Shown one piece after another: positions 19,614 to 30,500 of a stretch of 64,000 nucleotides of DNA (within the stretch, counting starts at the first letter, position 1; every line of letters begins with the position of its first letter). This DNA comes from Niveibacterium sp. SC-1 (GTDB lineage Bacteria; Pseudomonadota; Gammaproteobacteria; Burkholderiales; Rhodocyclaceae). Location of the stretch: positions 1,364,001 to 1,428,000 of the forward strand of contig NZ_CP151275.1 in assembly GCF_038235435.1 (NCBI RefSeq). The letters run 5' to 3'. The position numbers and the translations under genes were made by a program. Below the pieces are notes generated by a model. The model did not search any database. It saw only the letters and a list, made by a program, of their open reading frames with translations, and was not told where the DNA came from.

Positions 19614-19781
19614 ATGTCCAACCGCATCGGGCCGATCATCCTGATCATCGTTGGCAGTTTGTTCCTGCTCAACAACCTGGGCCTGTTCAATCTGAGAAGC
19701 TTGTTCCACTACTTCGGCACCTGGTGGCCGCTGATTCTGATTGTTGTCGGCGTGGCCGGCCTGATCGGGCGCAAGAAGTAG
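19614..19781 (+). CDS. Small membrane protein, LiaI/LiaF N-terminal-like (DUF5668)
   Basis: A 55-residue protein with two hydrophobic helices, [20 protein letters not shown] and [15 protein letters not shown], joined by a short loop ending in FHYFGTWW. This resembles the transmembrane domain found at the N-terminus of LiaF-like proteins. CGGAG lies just before the ATG. It is 17 nt upstream of upp and probably shares its transcript. Function unknown. Confidence 0.72.
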   Translation: MSNRIGPIILIIVGSLFLLNNLGLFNLRSLFHYFGTWWPLILIVVGVAGLIGRKK

Positions 19782-19798
19782 CGACAAAGGAGTCCTGC

Positions 19799-20428
19799 AT
19801 GCCCGTAGTTGAAGTCACCCATCCCCTGGTCAAACACAAGATCGGCCTCATGCGCGAGGCCGACATCTCCACCAAGAAGTTTCGCGAACTCACGGCCGAA
19901 CTGGCCCGCCTGCTGGCCTACGAGGCCACCAAGGATTTCGAGCTGGAACGGGTCACCATCGCCGGCTGGGCCGGTCCGGTCGAGATCGACTGCCTCAAGG
20001 GCAAGAAGGTCACCGTGGTGCCCATCCTGCGTGCCGGCCTGGGCATGCTCGACGGCGTGCTGGACATGATCCCCAGCGCTAAGGTCTCCGTGGTGGGCAT
20101 CGCCCGCAATGAAGAGACGCTGATGCCCGAGCCCTATTTCGAACGCTTCGTGGGCCAGCTCGACGAGCGCATGGCGATGATCATCGATCCGATGCTGGCC
20201 ACCGGCGGCTCGCTTATCTCGACCATTGACATGCTCAAGCGCAACGGCTGCAAGCATGTGCGCGCACTGGTGCTGGTGGCGGCACCCGAGGGCATCGCGG
20301 CACTCCAGGCGGCCCATCCGGACGTGCTTGTTTTTACCGCCGCGGTGGACAGCCACCTCAACGAACACGGCTACATCATTCCCGGCCTCGGGGATGCCGG
20401 CGACAAGATCTTCGGCACCAAGAACTGA
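19799..20428 (+). CDS. upp: Uracil phosphoribosyltransferase
   Basis: Salvage enzyme converting uracil and PRPP to UMP, 209 residues, usual length. The N-terminus [17 protein letters not shown], the PRPP loop [13 protein letters not shown] and the C-terminal [17 protein letters not shown] are diagnostic. AAGGAG lies 7 nt before the ATG at 19799; the longer frame from 19502 is spurious. The downstream uraA makes a uracil uptake and salvage pair. Confidence 0.96.
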   Translation: MPVVEVTHPLVKHKIGLMREADISTKKFRELTAELARLLAYEATKDFELERVTIAGWAGPVEIDCLKGKKVTVVPILRAGLGMLDGVLDMIPSAKVSVVGIARNEETLMPEPYFERFVGQLDERMAMIIDPMLATGGSLISTIDMLKRNGCKHVRALVLVAAPEGIAALQAAHPDVLVFTAAVDSHLNEHGYIIPGLGDAGDKIFGTKN

Positions 20429-20447
20429 GGCCTGCAGCATCCACCCC

Positions 20448-20471
20448 ACGGCGCCCACGGGCGCCGTTTTT
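20448..20471 (+). terminator. Intrinsic terminator or attenuator between upp and uraA
   Basis: An 8 bp GC-rich stem, ACGGCGCC (20448-20455) with GGCGCCGT (20460-20467), loop CACG, followed by a T-run. It lies 20 nt after upp and 34 nt before uraA, so it should end or reduce transcription into the permease gene. Confidence 0.8.
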
Positions 20472-20504
20472 CCGCATTAGCTCCACACCACCGGAACGAC
20501 AACA

Positions 20505-21764
20505 ATGACCCAAGCCGTTGAGCCGATCTGGCGCCAGGCGATTTCCGGCGCCCAGATCCTTTTCGTCGCCTTCGGCGCCACCGTACTGGTGCCGCTGCTG
20601 ACCGGGCTGAACCCCAGCCTCGCCCTGCTGGGGGCCGGCGTTGGCACCCTGATTTTCCAGGCCTGTACCCGCCGCGAGGTGCCGATCTACCTCGGATCGA
20701 GCTTCGCCTTCATCGCGCCGGTGATCTACTCGGTGCAGACCTGGGGCATGCCGGCCACCCTGGGCGCGCTCGCCTGCGCGAGCCTGTTCTACTACGTGGC
20801 GGCGGCGCTGGTGAAATGGCGCGGCGTCGGCCTGATCCACCACCTGCTGCCGCCGGTGGTGATCGGCCCGGTCGTGATGGTGATCGGCCTGGGCCTCGCG
20901 CAGGTCGCGGTCAGCATGGCCATGGGCCGCGCCGGCGACAAGCAGATCCTCCCGCCTAACGAGGCACTCGCGGTTGCCGGCATCGCACTGCTGGCCACCA
21001 TGCTCACCGCGATCCGTGCGCGCGGCCTGCTCAAGCTCGTACCGATCCTGGTCGGTGTCGGCGTGGGTTACGTTGCGGCGGCGGCGCTGGGCATGGTGGA
21101 TTTTGGCCGCGTCACCTCGGCGGCTTGGCTGGCGATCCCGGAGTTCGGCCATCCGGAGTTCAACCCCGCGGCCATCCTCTTCATGATCCCGGTCGCGATC
21201 GCGCCGATCGTCGAGCACGTGGGCGGCATCCTTGCGATTGGCTCGGTGGTGGGCAAGGACTACACCGAGAGCCCCGGTCTGCATCGCACCTTGTTGGGCG
21301 ACGGGCTCGCGGTGAGCGTGGCGGGCCTCTTCGGCGGCCCTCCGGTCACCACCTACGGCGAGGTCACCGGCGCGGTGATGCTCACCCGCAACTACAACCC
21401 GGTGGTGATGACCTGGGCGGCGGGTTTCGCGATCGCGATGGCCTTCGTCGGCAAGTTTGGCGCCTTGCTGGCGTCGATCCCGATGCCGGTGATGGGCGGG
21501 ATCATGATGCTGCTCTTCGGCTCGATCGCCGGCATCGGCCTGAAGACGCTGATGGACGCGCGGGTCGACATCCTCAACCCGCGCAACCTCTGCATCATCT
21601 CGGTGACGCTCGTCTCGGGCATCGGCGGCCTGGGCGTGCATCTGGGGGGCTTCAGCCTGCAAGGCATCAGCCTGTGCGGCGTGCTGGCCGTGCTGCTCAA
21701 CCTCCTGCTGCCGCAACCGCGCGGCGCCGAGGCACGCGCCGACGTGTCCGACACGCAGGTCTAG
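20505..21764 (+). CDS. uraA: Uracil/xanthine permease UraA
   Basis: Nucleobase-cation symporter-2 (NCS2) permease of 419 residues and about 14 membrane spans, importing uracil with protons. Substrate-site motifs are in place: [13 protein letters not shown] early, [13 protein letters not shown] (the proton/uracil Glu) and [14 protein letters not shown]. It follows upp, whose product traps the imported uracil as UMP. A GGAACG stretch precedes the ATG. Confidence 0.94.
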   Translation: MTQAVEPIWRQAISGAQILFVAFGATVLVPLLTGLNPSLALLGAGVGTLIFQACTRREVPIYLGSSFAFIAPVIYSVQTWGMPATLGALACASLFYYVAAALVKWRGVGLIHHLLPPVVIGPVVMVIGLGLAQVAVSMAMGRAGDKQILPPNEALAVAGIALLATMLTAIRARGLLKLVPILVGVGVGYVAAAALGMVDFGRVTSAAWLAIPEFGHPEFNPAAILFMIPVAIAPIVEHVGGILAIGSVVGKDYTESPGLHRTLLGDGLAVSVAGLFGGPPVTTYGEVTGAVMLTRNYNPVVMTWAAGFAIAMAFVGKFGALLASIPMPVMGGIMMLLFGSIAGIGLKTLMDARVDILNPRNLCIISVTLVSGIGGLGVHLGGFSLQGISLCGVLAVLLNLLLPQPRGAEARADVSDTQV

Positions 21765-21769
21765 GCGCG

Positions 21770-22336
21770 TCAGGACACACCTTCCGCGGTCCGCACGAAC
21801 TGCGGCCGCGGATCGAAGCCCAGCAGCTTTCCAGTCACTCGCTCCGGGAACTGCGAGAGCAGGGTGTTGTAGCGCGTCACGCTCTCGCTGTAGCGCACAC
21901 GCGCCTGACTTTGCGAATCCTGTTCGCGCAGATTGCGTTCCAGCGCAGCAATCGCCGCCTTGCCCTGGAGTGCGGGATGCTTCTTCGCCTCGGCGAGCAG
22001 GCGGTGCAGCGCGCCGGTAAGTTCGGCGCGCGTGCGCTTGAACTGGTCGAAGGCCTGCGGGTCGCCCGCGAGCTTCAAGTCCAGCGGTGTGGCATTGGCG
22101 CGCAGGTAGGCGAGGTTCGCGGCATCCATCGCGGTGTGGTCCATCCCCGGTTCGCGCTGCGCGACTTCCAGCGCGTCCGCAGCGACCCGGGTGTCGGCTT
22201 CGTAAGCGTGTCTGACATCGAGCCAGGCCCGATCGACATCGGCGGAGGCCCGGTGGAGATCGCCATAGCCGCAGGCCCCCAGTTGCGTGACCAGGGCCGC
22301 GACGAGCAAAAGGCGTGAGAGCTTCAAGTACTTCAT
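21770..22336 (-). CDS. LemA-like lipoprotein
   Basis: 188-residue predicted lipoprotein. The signal ends in lipobox LGAC before GYGDLHRAS. The C-terminal half resembles LemA proteins, with helical coiled segments and the closing motif RYNTLLSQFPERVTGKLLGF followed by DPRPQF. The ATG at 22336 has GGAG about 8 nt upstream; an earlier ATG at 22372 would mask the signal. It is convergent with uraA, 5 nt apart. Function of LemA proteins is unsettled. Confidence 0.75.
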   Translation of the reverse strand: MKYLKLSRLLLVAALVTQLGACGYGDLHRASADVDRAWLDVRHAYEADTRVAADALEVAQREPGMDHTAMDAANLAYLRANATPLDLKLAGDPQAFDQFKRTRAELTGALHRLLAEAKKHPALQGKAAIAALERNLREQDSQSQARVRYSESVTRYNTLLSQFPERVTGKLLGFDPRPQFVRTAEGVS

Positions 22337-22455
22337 GAACGGACTCCATAGGGCAAAGAACGCGGCAGACACCTTCCGCCCCGGGCCTTCGGGGCTGCCG
22401 ACGTATCAAGACAGGGTGCGCGATGCGGTCAGGGCAAACTGCTCGCATCGCGCCA

Positions 22456-22479
22456 CGGAGGCGGCCGACGCCGCCTCCG
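22456..22479 (-). terminator. Hairpin downstream of the GH48 gene
   Basis: A perfect 9 bp stem pairs CGGAGGCGG (22456-22464) with CCGCCTCCG (22471-22479) around a 6 nt loop, 17 nt after the GH48 stop on the minus strand. No T-run follows, so it may need Rho or act as a 3' stabiliser. Confidence 0.5.
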
Positions 22480-22495
22480 CTTCAGGCTCCGCGGG

Positions 22496-25400
22496 TCAGC
22501 GGATCACGATGTCGCAGGTGCGACCTCCCCACACCACGCTGCTCGGCACCGGCTTCGCACCGCTGTAGACCAGTTGCATGCCGAGCTCGGTGTTGCTGTT
22601 GGGCGAGATCGTGCCGTTCCAGGGCGCCGGCGTGATCGTGATGACACGCCCGTTCCTGGCGAAGGTGCCGCTCCAGGAGTTGGTGATGGAAAAGTCGTTG
22701 TTCTCCGTGACGGTGAGGCTCCAGCCACTGATCGCAGCCGTGCCGGTGTTGCTCAGCACGATGCGCGGTACCTGACCCGAGCCCCAGTCGTTGCCGGTGT
22801 CGAAGAGCACCGAGCAACCATTGGCCACCACCACGTCGTCATCGACCTCGCTGGCGGCCACGGTGCGTGTCGTCACGTTGGCGCCGGTGATACTGATCGT
22901 CGCCGTGCCGTTGGTGCTGTCGGCGTCCTGGGCCGCGGCAATCGTCACCGTCTGCCAGGTGTTCCAGTTGGCCGTGGTGAAGGCGAGCGTCCCGCCGGAA
23001 GTCACCGACAGATCGGTGTCACCCGCCGTACGCGTGGCACTCAGGCTGACCGCACCCGAGGGCGCGGCGGCGAGACGGACCTGGAAGCTCGCGCTCGCGC
23101 CTTCGGGTACTGCGATCGAAGTAGCCGAAACTTCCAGCGTGACCGGCACCACGACGTCATCGTCCTGCTCGGTCGCGATCACGTTGGCCGCGGTGTAGCC
23201 GCTGGCGGAGAGCCCGAAGGTGGCCGCACCGTTGGTCTGGTCCGCATCCTGCGCGGCGGCGACGACCACGGTCTGCGCGGTGTCGTAGTTGGTCGGCGTG
23301 AAGACCAGCGCGGTGGTCGCGGTGGAGAGATCCGTGTCGCTGCCGGCCGCGCGTGCGACCGCCACCGTGACGTTGGCCGCGGGCTTGTCCGAGAGCTTGA
23401 CCGAGAAGCTCGCGCTGCTGCCTTCCTTGACCGTGATGCCGGCCGGCGTGGCGACGATGGACGGCGTGCTCGGCCCGCCCAGCAGGCGGCCGTAGTCGGC
23501 CATGGCCATCGCGATGTCCGACTGGGCCCAGAAGCGGTGGTAGGTCCAGGTGGGCGCCGCGCCGCCCTTGAGGTAGGCATCGAGCTTGGCGAAGCCCGGG
23601 TCATCCTTGTACTTGGGGCGCAGGCTGAGGAAGGTGGTGTTGGCATCGATCACGCCCCCTTGCGCGTTGACGCCCGTCCATCCTGAGGGCACGTAGATGC
23701 CTTCGCCGGTGGTGGCGTTGTAGGTGTCGTCAAAGCGCAGGTAGTCGCCGCGGGTTTCCGGCACCGCCACGCCCTTGGTGTCCTGGTACTTGGCCCACAT
23801 GCGGTCGAGCAGCTCGCGCGCCAGCGTGCGCGCAGCCGAGTCGTTGGCCTTGGCCGCGTAGTAGGTGAGGGTGCGGGCGAAGGCCGCGGCGACACCGACG
23901 TCGGTGGTGAAGTCGGTGACGGTGACCCGCAGGTTCGCATTGGCCCCTGGCGTGCTCGCGTCCCAGGTGTCCGGCGCCCCGCTCCACTTGAGCGTGTTGG
24001 GGATCTGGTAGGTGCCGTCGGACTTCAGGGTGGTGTTGGCGGCAGCCCAGGCGACCCACTTGGCGAGCAGGGCCTTGGCGCTGGCGTCGCCGGTGACGTA
24101 GTAGTACTCGGCCACGCGTTGCATCGACCAGGCCTGGAAGCCGAACCAGGTGTTGGAGGCCGGGTCGTGATAGACCGGCGCCTCGTCGTAGAACATGCCG
24201 TAGAAGGTCGGCGTGCCCGCGGGCGGTTGCAGGTGATTGCCGCCGTAGCTGTTGGTCGCACCGCCCGCGATGCCGCCGTCGGCCGACTGCAGCCAGCGGT
24301 ACAGCTCGAGCTGGCGCTTGAGGCTCTTGGCCCAGTCGCCCGCGCCGGAGGGCGAGGCGGGCTTGAAGTCGGGCAAGGTGGCAAGCGCCCAGGCGGCGAG
24401 CGGGTTCTGGTAGCCGAAGTGGTTGTGCGAGGAGCCGATGCGCCAGGCCCAGCCGGCGGCGGGGTCGGCCGCGCCGCCCCAGGCGTAGTACCAGGACATC
24501 AGGTAGTGCTGGTTGTCGCGATAGCCGTTGGCGTCGGCCTGGCCGGTGCCGCCGGGGCAGGCGCTCGCGCCCACGCAGTTGCCGATCTTCTTGAAGTACT
24601 TGTCGAACATCGCGTAGCGCAGGTAGTCGCCCATCTTGGACGCCTTCTTCACCAGGCCCGCGACGTCCGCGCTCTTGCCCTGTTCGGCGGCCCAGACCGA
24701 GGCCCAGTAGATCGCCTGCACGGCGCGCGCGTCGGCATCCGGCGCATCGGTGTAGCGCCACTGCTTGGCGTAGGTCGAGTCGCCGGTGAAGAGGCTCAGG
24801 AAGCCTTCCTTGCCGCCGGTGCGGCCCCACTTGAACATGTCGCAGGACGGATGCGGGATCGTCTCCCACACGGATTCCTGCGCGCCCCGCTGGAAGGTGT
24901 TGATGTAGGCGGGCCTGGTCGTGCCGTCGCCGCACCAGCCGTAGCCGTACCAGTTGTCCACGTCGAGCAGCCAGTGCATGCCATAGACATCCTTGGTGCC
25001 GTAGGCCGTCGCGAGTTCGGCCGCGATCGGGTCCTGGCCCACGGGTACGGAGGTCTGCAAGGGCGCCGGATAGCCGCTGGGCAGGGGAAACTCACCCGCA
25101 TAGGTGGCCGGCTTGGTGGCGTTGTAGAAGCTGTTGGTCGGCTGGTCCCTGGTCGCCGGGATGATGTACTTCTCCATGTTGGCCCAGGCCGCGTTGAGCG
25201 GTGCCCAGTCGCCGGTCGCGCGGCCGTACTGGGCTTCGAGCCAGAGCCAGAAACTGTAGGCCTCGGAGGTGGTTTCGTGGCCGTAGTCGGGCGCTTCGAC
25301 CAGCAGGGTCTCGACCGAGTGGTAGGGCACGCCTTCCGCGCTGAAGTAACCGTTGGCCGGGTCCTTGATCTTGTTGTACTGGGTCAGGAAGCGCTGGGTG

Positions 25401-25567
25401 TATTCGTTGTTCACATCGGCGGCCTGGGCACGGGCGGCGGTGCCCAGGTTGAGCACGGCGAAGCCGCCGGTCACGGCGGAGAGGGCGATGGCGCCGCTCA
25501 GGGCTTGCCGGGCGAGCGTGCGTGCGCCGGCGCAGCGGACGGCACGCAGCAGGGTCTTGCGTTTCAT
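22496..25567 (-). CDS. Secreted GH48 exocellulase with Calx-beta-like linkers and CBM2
   Basis: Processive reducing-end cellobiohydrolase, 1023 residues. After a Sec signal peptide (end near GTAARAQA) comes a GH48 catalytic domain of about 640 residues. It starts with [20 protein letters not shown] and carries the family acid region [16 protein letters not shown], where Glu102 aligns with the catalytic acid known for GH48. Two tandem Calx-beta-like domains follow ([13 protein letters not shown] and [13 protein letters not shown]), each ending in an acidic EQDDD/EVDDD box. The C-terminus is a CBM2 cellulose binder ([20 protein letters not shown]) with its end cysteine in CDIVIR. The ATG at 25567 follows GAGGAG. 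Last of three tandem cellulose genes. Confidence 0.94.
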   Translation of the reverse strand: MKRKTLLRAVRCAGARTLARQALSGAIALSAVTGGFAVLNLGTAARAQAADVNNEYTQRFLTQYNKIKDPANGYFSAEGVPYHSVETLLVEAPDYGHETTSEAYSFWLWLEAQYGRATGDWAPLNAAWANMEKYIIPATRDQPTNSFYNATKPATYAGEFPLPSGYPAPLQTSVPVGQDPIAAELATAYGTKDVYGMHWLLDVDNWYGYGWCGDGTTRPAYINTFQRGAQESVWETIPHPSCDMFKWGRTGGKEGFLSLFTGDSTYAKQWRYTDAPDADARAVQAIYWASVWAAEQGKSADVAGLVKKASKMGDYLRYAMFDKYFKKIGNCVGASACPGGTGQADANGYRDNQHYLMSWYYAWGGAADPAAGWAWRIGSSHNHFGYQNPLAAWALATLPDFKPASPSGAGDWAKSLKRQLELYRWLQSADGGIAGGATNSYGGNHLQPPAGTPTFYGMFYDEAPVYHDPASNTWFGFQAWSMQRVAEYYYVTGDASAKALLAKWVAWAAANTTLKSDGTYQIPNTLKWSGAPDTWDASTPGANANLRVTVTDFTTDVGVAAAFARTLTYYAAKANDSAARTLARELLDRMWAKYQDTKGVAVPETRGDYLRFDDTYNATTGEGIYVPSGWTGVNAQGGVIDANTTFLSLRPKYKDDPGFAKLDAYLKGGAAPTWTYHRFWAQSDIAMAMADYGRLLGGPSTPSIVATPAGITVKEGSSASFSVKLSDKPAANVTVAVARAAGSDTDLSTATTALVFTPTNYDTAQTVVVAAAQDADQTNGAATFGLSASGYTAANVIATEQDDDVVVPVTLEVSATSIAVPEGASASFQVRLAAAPSGAVSLSATRTAGDTDLSVTSGGTLAFTTANWNTWQTVTIAAAQDADSTNGTATISITGANVTTRTVAASEVDDDVVVANGCSVLFDTGNDWGSGQVPRIVLSNTGTAAISGWSLTVTENNDFSITNSWSGTFARNGRVITITPAPWNGTISPNSNTELGMQLVYSGAKPVPSSVVWGGRTCDIVIR

Positions 25568-25699
25568 GAAACGTCTCCTCGGGTGGTGCGTATGTCGTGA
25601 ATATGTCGATGGCATGTTCTTGGCGTGCGACGAATGGAAGAGGCAGTGCTCCTTTCTTTCGCTTGAGTGAGGCGCGGGTCTGCCGCGCGGGGACCAGAT

Positions 25700-25737
25700 C
25701 CGTCCCGCCCGGACCGTCGGGACGGCCGGGCGGACGG
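25700..25737 (-). terminator. Imperfect hairpin between the LPMO and GH48 genes
   Basis: CCGTCCCGCCCGG (25700-25712) can pair with CCGGGCGGACGG (25726-25737) with one bulged base, 40 nt past the LPMO stop. No T-run follows on the minus strand. The rest of this 210 bp gap should contain the GH48 promoter, but I see no clear -35/-10 pair. Confidence 0.45.
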
Positions 25738-25777
25738 TGTGCTGCAGGCGCTCAGGCGCTTGCGATGCGCAAGGGAC

Positions 25778-27388
25778 TCAGCGGCTGGCGCAGAACCCCG
25801 CCTGGGTGAAGCTCGCGCCGGGCGCGAGCGAGGCCGCCCAGCTCGGACCTGAGAAGGCGAGCGTGTCGCCGGTCTGGCTCCAGGTGGCGTTCCACATCTG
25901 AGTCACCTTGCCGACGACCTTGAGGTTCGCGCTCCAGTTGCTGACCGTGCTCGCCGTGCCGTTGGCCACTGTCACGTTGGCGCAGTAACCGGTGCCCCAG
26001 TCGCTATTGATCGCGGACGTGGCGGTGAGCGCGCCCGTTGCGGCGGGCTTGACCTGCAGGAAGGCGCTGGCGATGTCGGCGTTGGCGGCGGCGTAGAAGC
26101 GGTTCTCGGTGGCGTTCGCAGCCGGGACGACCTGGCCCTGCGCGTCAAGCGCGCCGATGCGCAGTCCGCCGTTGGCCGCGTTCACCGCCTGGGCGAGGGC
26201 GAGCGGCCAGGCGGTGGCACTCGCGTTGCTCGTGGTCAACGTGAGCGGCGTGGCCGGCACGTACTGGTCGACGCCGGTCTTGCTCACCACACGGACATTC
26301 ACCTGGTCGCCCGCCTGGAGGGTGCGCGAGCTGGCGCTCACCGCGCCGAGGTCCGTCCACGCCGGACCCGTGCTCGCTGGTTTGTGCGTGATGCTCACCG
26401 AGGCGTTGCTCGAATCCGAGCCGTTCTTCACCAGCAGCGAGATCAGCAGCGTCTCGTTCGCGCTCGGGTTGTTGAGCACCAGGCGCGCGCTCGCCTTGGT
26501 GGCGTCCTGCAACGTGTAGTTCGCCGGGTTCGCGGTGTTCAGGCTCCACTGGTAGCTCAAGTTGCTGCCGGTGGACCCGGAGCCGTCCAGCGTGAGCGTG
26601 CCGGCGCCAGTGAAAGTGGTTACGTTGGGCGAGAGCGCGATCACGCTCTTGACCGCCGGCGTCTGTCCGTCGCCGGCGAAGACGGCATCCACGCAGCCGT
26701 GGAAGCGCTCGTAGGTGAAGTAGTTGCGGCCCCATTCGGCGTAGATCACCTGGCGTCCGCTGCGCTGGGGCACGGTGCAATAGGTATGGAAGAGCGCGCC
26801 GGTCTTGTCGGGCACCACGTCCGCATTGGCCGTGGGCTGGGTGTCGTCGTACTTCAGGGTGCAGAAGGGCGCTTCCTCGAAGTCCGTCCACGCGAGTGGC
26901 TTGCCGACCTGGAAGACGAAGTTCGGCTTGGTGATCCAGTAGCGGAATTCTTCGGTGTCGGAGAAGTGCGGGCCCCAGGAGATGTTCCAGGTGAACTTCT
27001 GGCGGCCGGAAGTCATCGCATTGGTGGGCCAGTTGATCGGCGTGTCCCAGGGCGTGGCCTTGCCGCCCCAGTTCTCGGAGTTGAAGCCGCACACATTGGC
27101 CGGCAGGGGCGTCACCGAGGCGCGACCCTTGTCGTGGGTGAGCACGCTCATGAAGTTGTAGCTGCCGCTGAAATCGGTGGCGAAGGCGCCCTGGCACTCG
27201 GGGTACTTGGCCGTGCCCTGGCCGATCTGATCGGGCTTGGTGAGCGCGCCGCAGAACCAGTTGCGCGAAGGCGGGTCCTGGATCAGGCCGTGGGCCTGGG
27301 CAGTGCCGCAGATGCCGCTGAGCACGGCAAGGAGCGGGGCGGCCGCGAGCACGCCGCGCCAGCGCCGGAGCTGCGATGAGGCTTGCAT
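25778..27388 (-). CDS. AA10 lytic polysaccharide monooxygenase, multidomain
   Basis: Copper enzyme that oxidatively cuts crystalline cellulose (or chitin). The signal peptide ends AQA after residue 32, so mature residue 1 is His33 in HGLIQDPPSRNWFCG. With His141 in SWGPHFSDTEEFRYW it forms the histidine brace. The AA10 domain runs to about residue 235 (RFHGCVDAVF). A PKD-like domain (TLTLDGSGSTGSNLSYQW) and a middle domain recalling the accessory domains of GbpA-type proteins follow. The C-terminal CBM2-like module begins INSDWGTGYCANVTV and ends GFCASR. AAAGGA precedes the ATG. Placement between GH9 and GH48 genes makes cellulose the likely substrate. Confidence 0.92.
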   Translation of the reverse strand: MQASSQLRRWRGVLAAAPLLAVLSGICGTAQAHGLIQDPPSRNWFCGALTKPDQIGQGTAKYPECQGAFATDFSGSYNFMSVLTHDKGRASVTPLPANVCGFNSENWGGKATPWDTPINWPTNAMTSGRQKFTWNISWGPHFSDTEEFRYWITKPNFVFQVGKPLAWTDFEEAPFCTLKYDDTQPTANADVVPDKTGALFHTYCTVPQRSGRQVIYAEWGRNYFTYERFHGCVDAVFAGDGQTPAVKSVIALSPNVTTFTGAGTLTLDGSGSTGSNLSYQWSLNTANPANYTLQDATKASARLVLNNPSANETLLISLLVKNGSDSSNASVSITHKPASTGPAWTDLGAVSASSRTLQAGDQVNVRVVSKTGVDQYVPATPLTLTTSNASATAWPLALAQAVNAANGGLRIGALDAQGQVVPAANATENRFYAAANADIASAFLQVKPAATGALTATSAINSDWGTGYCANVTVANGTASTVSNWSANLKVVGKVTQMWNATWSQTGDTLAFSGPSWAASLAPGASFTQAGFCASR

Positions 27389-27514
27389 GGTGAGTCCTTT
27401 CTTCCGGGTAGGGACAAAGCCGGGGCGAGCGCAGCCGCAGCCGCGTTCGTGCCTCGAAGCGGGCTCATCAAAAGTCAGAGCGGGAAAAAGGAAACCCGGG
27501 GGGCCGGGAATCCG

Positions 27515-27576
27515 GGATGCGGCGGCTACTGTCCTGCCGCATCCGCGGAAAAGCGGTCCCGCCAGGCGGCGGGACC
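27515..27576 (-). terminator. Double hairpin terminator after the GH9 gene
   Basis: Reading the minus strand, GGTCCCGCC and GGCGGGACC (27555-27563 and 27568-27576, 9 bp, 4 nt loop) are followed by GCTTTTCC, a good intrinsic terminator. A second 9 bp stem (27515-27523 with 27536-27544) follows it. These separate the GH9 transcript from the LPMO gene. Confidence 0.7.
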
Positions 27577-27590
27577 TTGCTGCAGCCCGA

Positions 27591-30500
27591 TCAGCGGACT
27601 TCGATCGTGCAGGTCTGCCCGGCCACCGTGGCGCCGCTGGGCAGCGGCTTGGTGCCGGAGTACGCGATCTGCATACCCATGTCGATCGTGCCGGCCGGGG
27701 CGATCGTGCGGTTCCAGTCCATCGGCGTCACGGTCACGCTGCGGCCGCTGACAGCGAAGTTGCCGCTCCAGCTGTTGGACACCGTGAAGCTGTTGGACTC
27801 GGTGAAGCTGATGCTCCAGTTGCTGATCGCCGCAGTGCCGGTATTGGCGAGCACCACGCGCAGCACCTGGCCCGCGCCCCAGTCGTTGCTGGTGTCCAGC
27901 GTGAGGGTGCAACCGCCACCACCGCTGGCCTTGGGGGTGGCCGAGACCGCGGTCGAGGTGGTGCTGCCCGCGGTATTGGTCGCCTGCACCCGGTACCAGT
28001 AGGTGCTGCCGTTGGTCACCGCGCTGTCGGTGTAGCTCAGCACCGTGCCGGCGACGCTGGTGAGGTTGGCGTAGGTGCCGGTCTGGCTGGTGGCACGTTG
28101 CACCGTGTATCCCGTGGCGCGATCGGCCGCCGTCCAGGACAGGCTCACCTTGCCGTCGCCCGCGGTGGCGGTGGCGGTGGTGTTGCCGGGCAGGACAGGT
28201 GTGGTGTCCGGCGTGGCCGAGACCGGCGAGGACGCGGTGGCGCCTTGTGCGTTGCGGGCGCTGACCTTGTACCAGTAGGTGGTGCTGTTGGTGACGGCGG
28301 TGTCCACATAGCTGGTCGTGGTCAGGGCGGTGGCGAGGTTGGTGTAGGTGCCGGTCTGCGTGGTGGAGCGGGCGACTTCATACGAGCTCGCGCCAGCCAC
28401 GGCCGCCCAGCTCAGCGTTACCTTGCCGTCCGAACCCGCTGCGGTGGGCGCCGGGGCCGGCGGCGGCGTGGCGCTGGTCGTGGCGGAGACGGCCGCGCTG
28501 TCGGCACTGGCGCCGGCCTCGTTGCTGGCATTCACCGTGTAGTAGTACGTGGTGCTGCCCGGCAGGCCGGTGTCGGTGTAGCTGGTCGTCGTGGCCGTAC
28601 CCAGCAGCGCGAAGCTGCCTGCCGTGCCGGTGCTCGAACGCTTGACGGTGTAGCTGCTCGCGCCACTGACTGCCACCCAGATCAGCGCGATCTGGCCCGT
28701 GCCACCGGTGGCCGAGAGGCCGGTCGGTGTCGAGGGGATCACGGGCGGGGTGCCGCCGCAGGCCGCGGGCTCTTCGCCGAAGACCTTGGTCGCACCGTCA
28801 TAGACGCTGATCTTGCTGGTCTTGACGAAGGCGCCACCGGTGCCGATGCCCGCGTAGGACGGATCGTTGGCCGGGTTCCAGTAGTTAGTCGCATCCGGTG
28901 CCGCGATGCGGATCTGGATCTCCTTTTTGTAGGCCGACTGGCCGCCCGGGTAGATCTGCGTGCCGGTGAAGTCGGCGATGACGTAGTAGATGTTGCTGCT
29001 GCCGCAACGGAAGAGGCCCTTGGCAGTGCCGCCATCCGCGTAGTTGGTGCTGACCTTGAGCACCGAGGGGCTCACGCCGGCCGTGACCAGCTCGGACAGA
29101 TCCACGAAGTAACGGAAGGACAGCTTGTCGCCCATGCGTGCCGGCCAGCCGGAACGGTTGTTGAGCTGCGCCTTGATCTCCGTGTAGTTGGCGGCCGAAC
29201 CGTTGAGGCCGGCTTCGACGAACATCTCGTCGTCGGTCGGGACTTCCTTCTGCGGGAAGTTGGCGAGCGGCGTGCTGCCCGGATAGAGGACGTTGGCCGC
29301 GGCCAGCACGCCGGTGATGGCGGCGTTGTAGTCCGTGGCGACCTCGTTGTTGACGTAGTTGCTGATGTCATCCATGTAGCTGTCGTCGTTGCCCGGGCCA
29401 CCGACCAGCGCGCCGTAGAGCGTATGGCGATGGTTGGCCGGCACGGTCTGGCTGTCGGCCCAGGAGCTGTGCGCCGTGCGGTGGTGCGGATGCTGCGGCG
29501 GATTCACCCCGAAGCCGATGAGGTAGCTGCGGTTCTTCGGGTTCTTGCCCAGGGCATAGGCGAGCTGGCCGGTCGCGAAATCGCGATAGCGCTGCGCCTT
29601 GGTGGCGTCACCCACCTGATCCGCATACACGAGCGCGATGAAGGACTCGTCCATCGAGTAGCGCAGCGAGCCCCACTGGCCCAGCCAGGCGAGACCGCCA
29701 GGCGTGTAGCTCACCTTCTCCTTGGTGTCCGAGGTGCCGATGGTCCAGTAGTCGAGGTTGCGCTCGATGGCGTCCTTGTACTTCTGCTTGCCGGTCAGTT
29801 GCGCGAGCAGGATGTAGGTGCCGTAGTGCTTGCTGTCCCAGTCGTGGGTCCACTTGTAGGGCAGGTAGCTGGTCTGGCCTTCGGTGCCGAAGCCGCCGGA
29901 AGCCGTGGTCACCAGCGCCTCCGCCTTGTCGAGGTAGGTCGCGTCGTTGGTGGCCTTGTAGAGCCAGGCCGCACCCCAGGCCAGCTCATCGGCATAGCCG
30001 GACCAGGAGTTGTAGAAGGCGGCCACGTTGGTCACGCAGTCGCTGTATTTCTTGCGCACGGTGTCGGCGAAGTTGTAGAGCTGCTTCGCGTGCGTGAGCA
30101 GGGTGGCCGAGTAGGTCGGGTCGGCCGTCTTGAAGAGGATGGATGCCGCCGCCAGGGCTGCCGCCGTTTCACCGGCCGCATCCGAGCCGCCGCAGGAAGC
30201 GTCGATCTTCATGGATGGGGCAGGCTTGGGGTAGACCTCGACCGGGCCCCACCAGGTGTGGTCGACATTGCCGTCGCCGACCTGTACGTAGAGCTCGTTC
30301 GGCGCGGTGTGCGCCTTGATGAAGTAGTCGGTCGCGAAGCGGATGTTGCGCAGGATCGCGTCGTACTGGCCGGCCGCCTTGTAGCCCGCTTCGAACTGGA
30401 TCGCGCCCCAGGAGAGCTCGGTCGCGGTCCAGGCCATCGGCAAGCCGAATTTCACATGATCGCCGGCGTCATACCAACCGCCCGTGAGGTCCTTGCCTAC

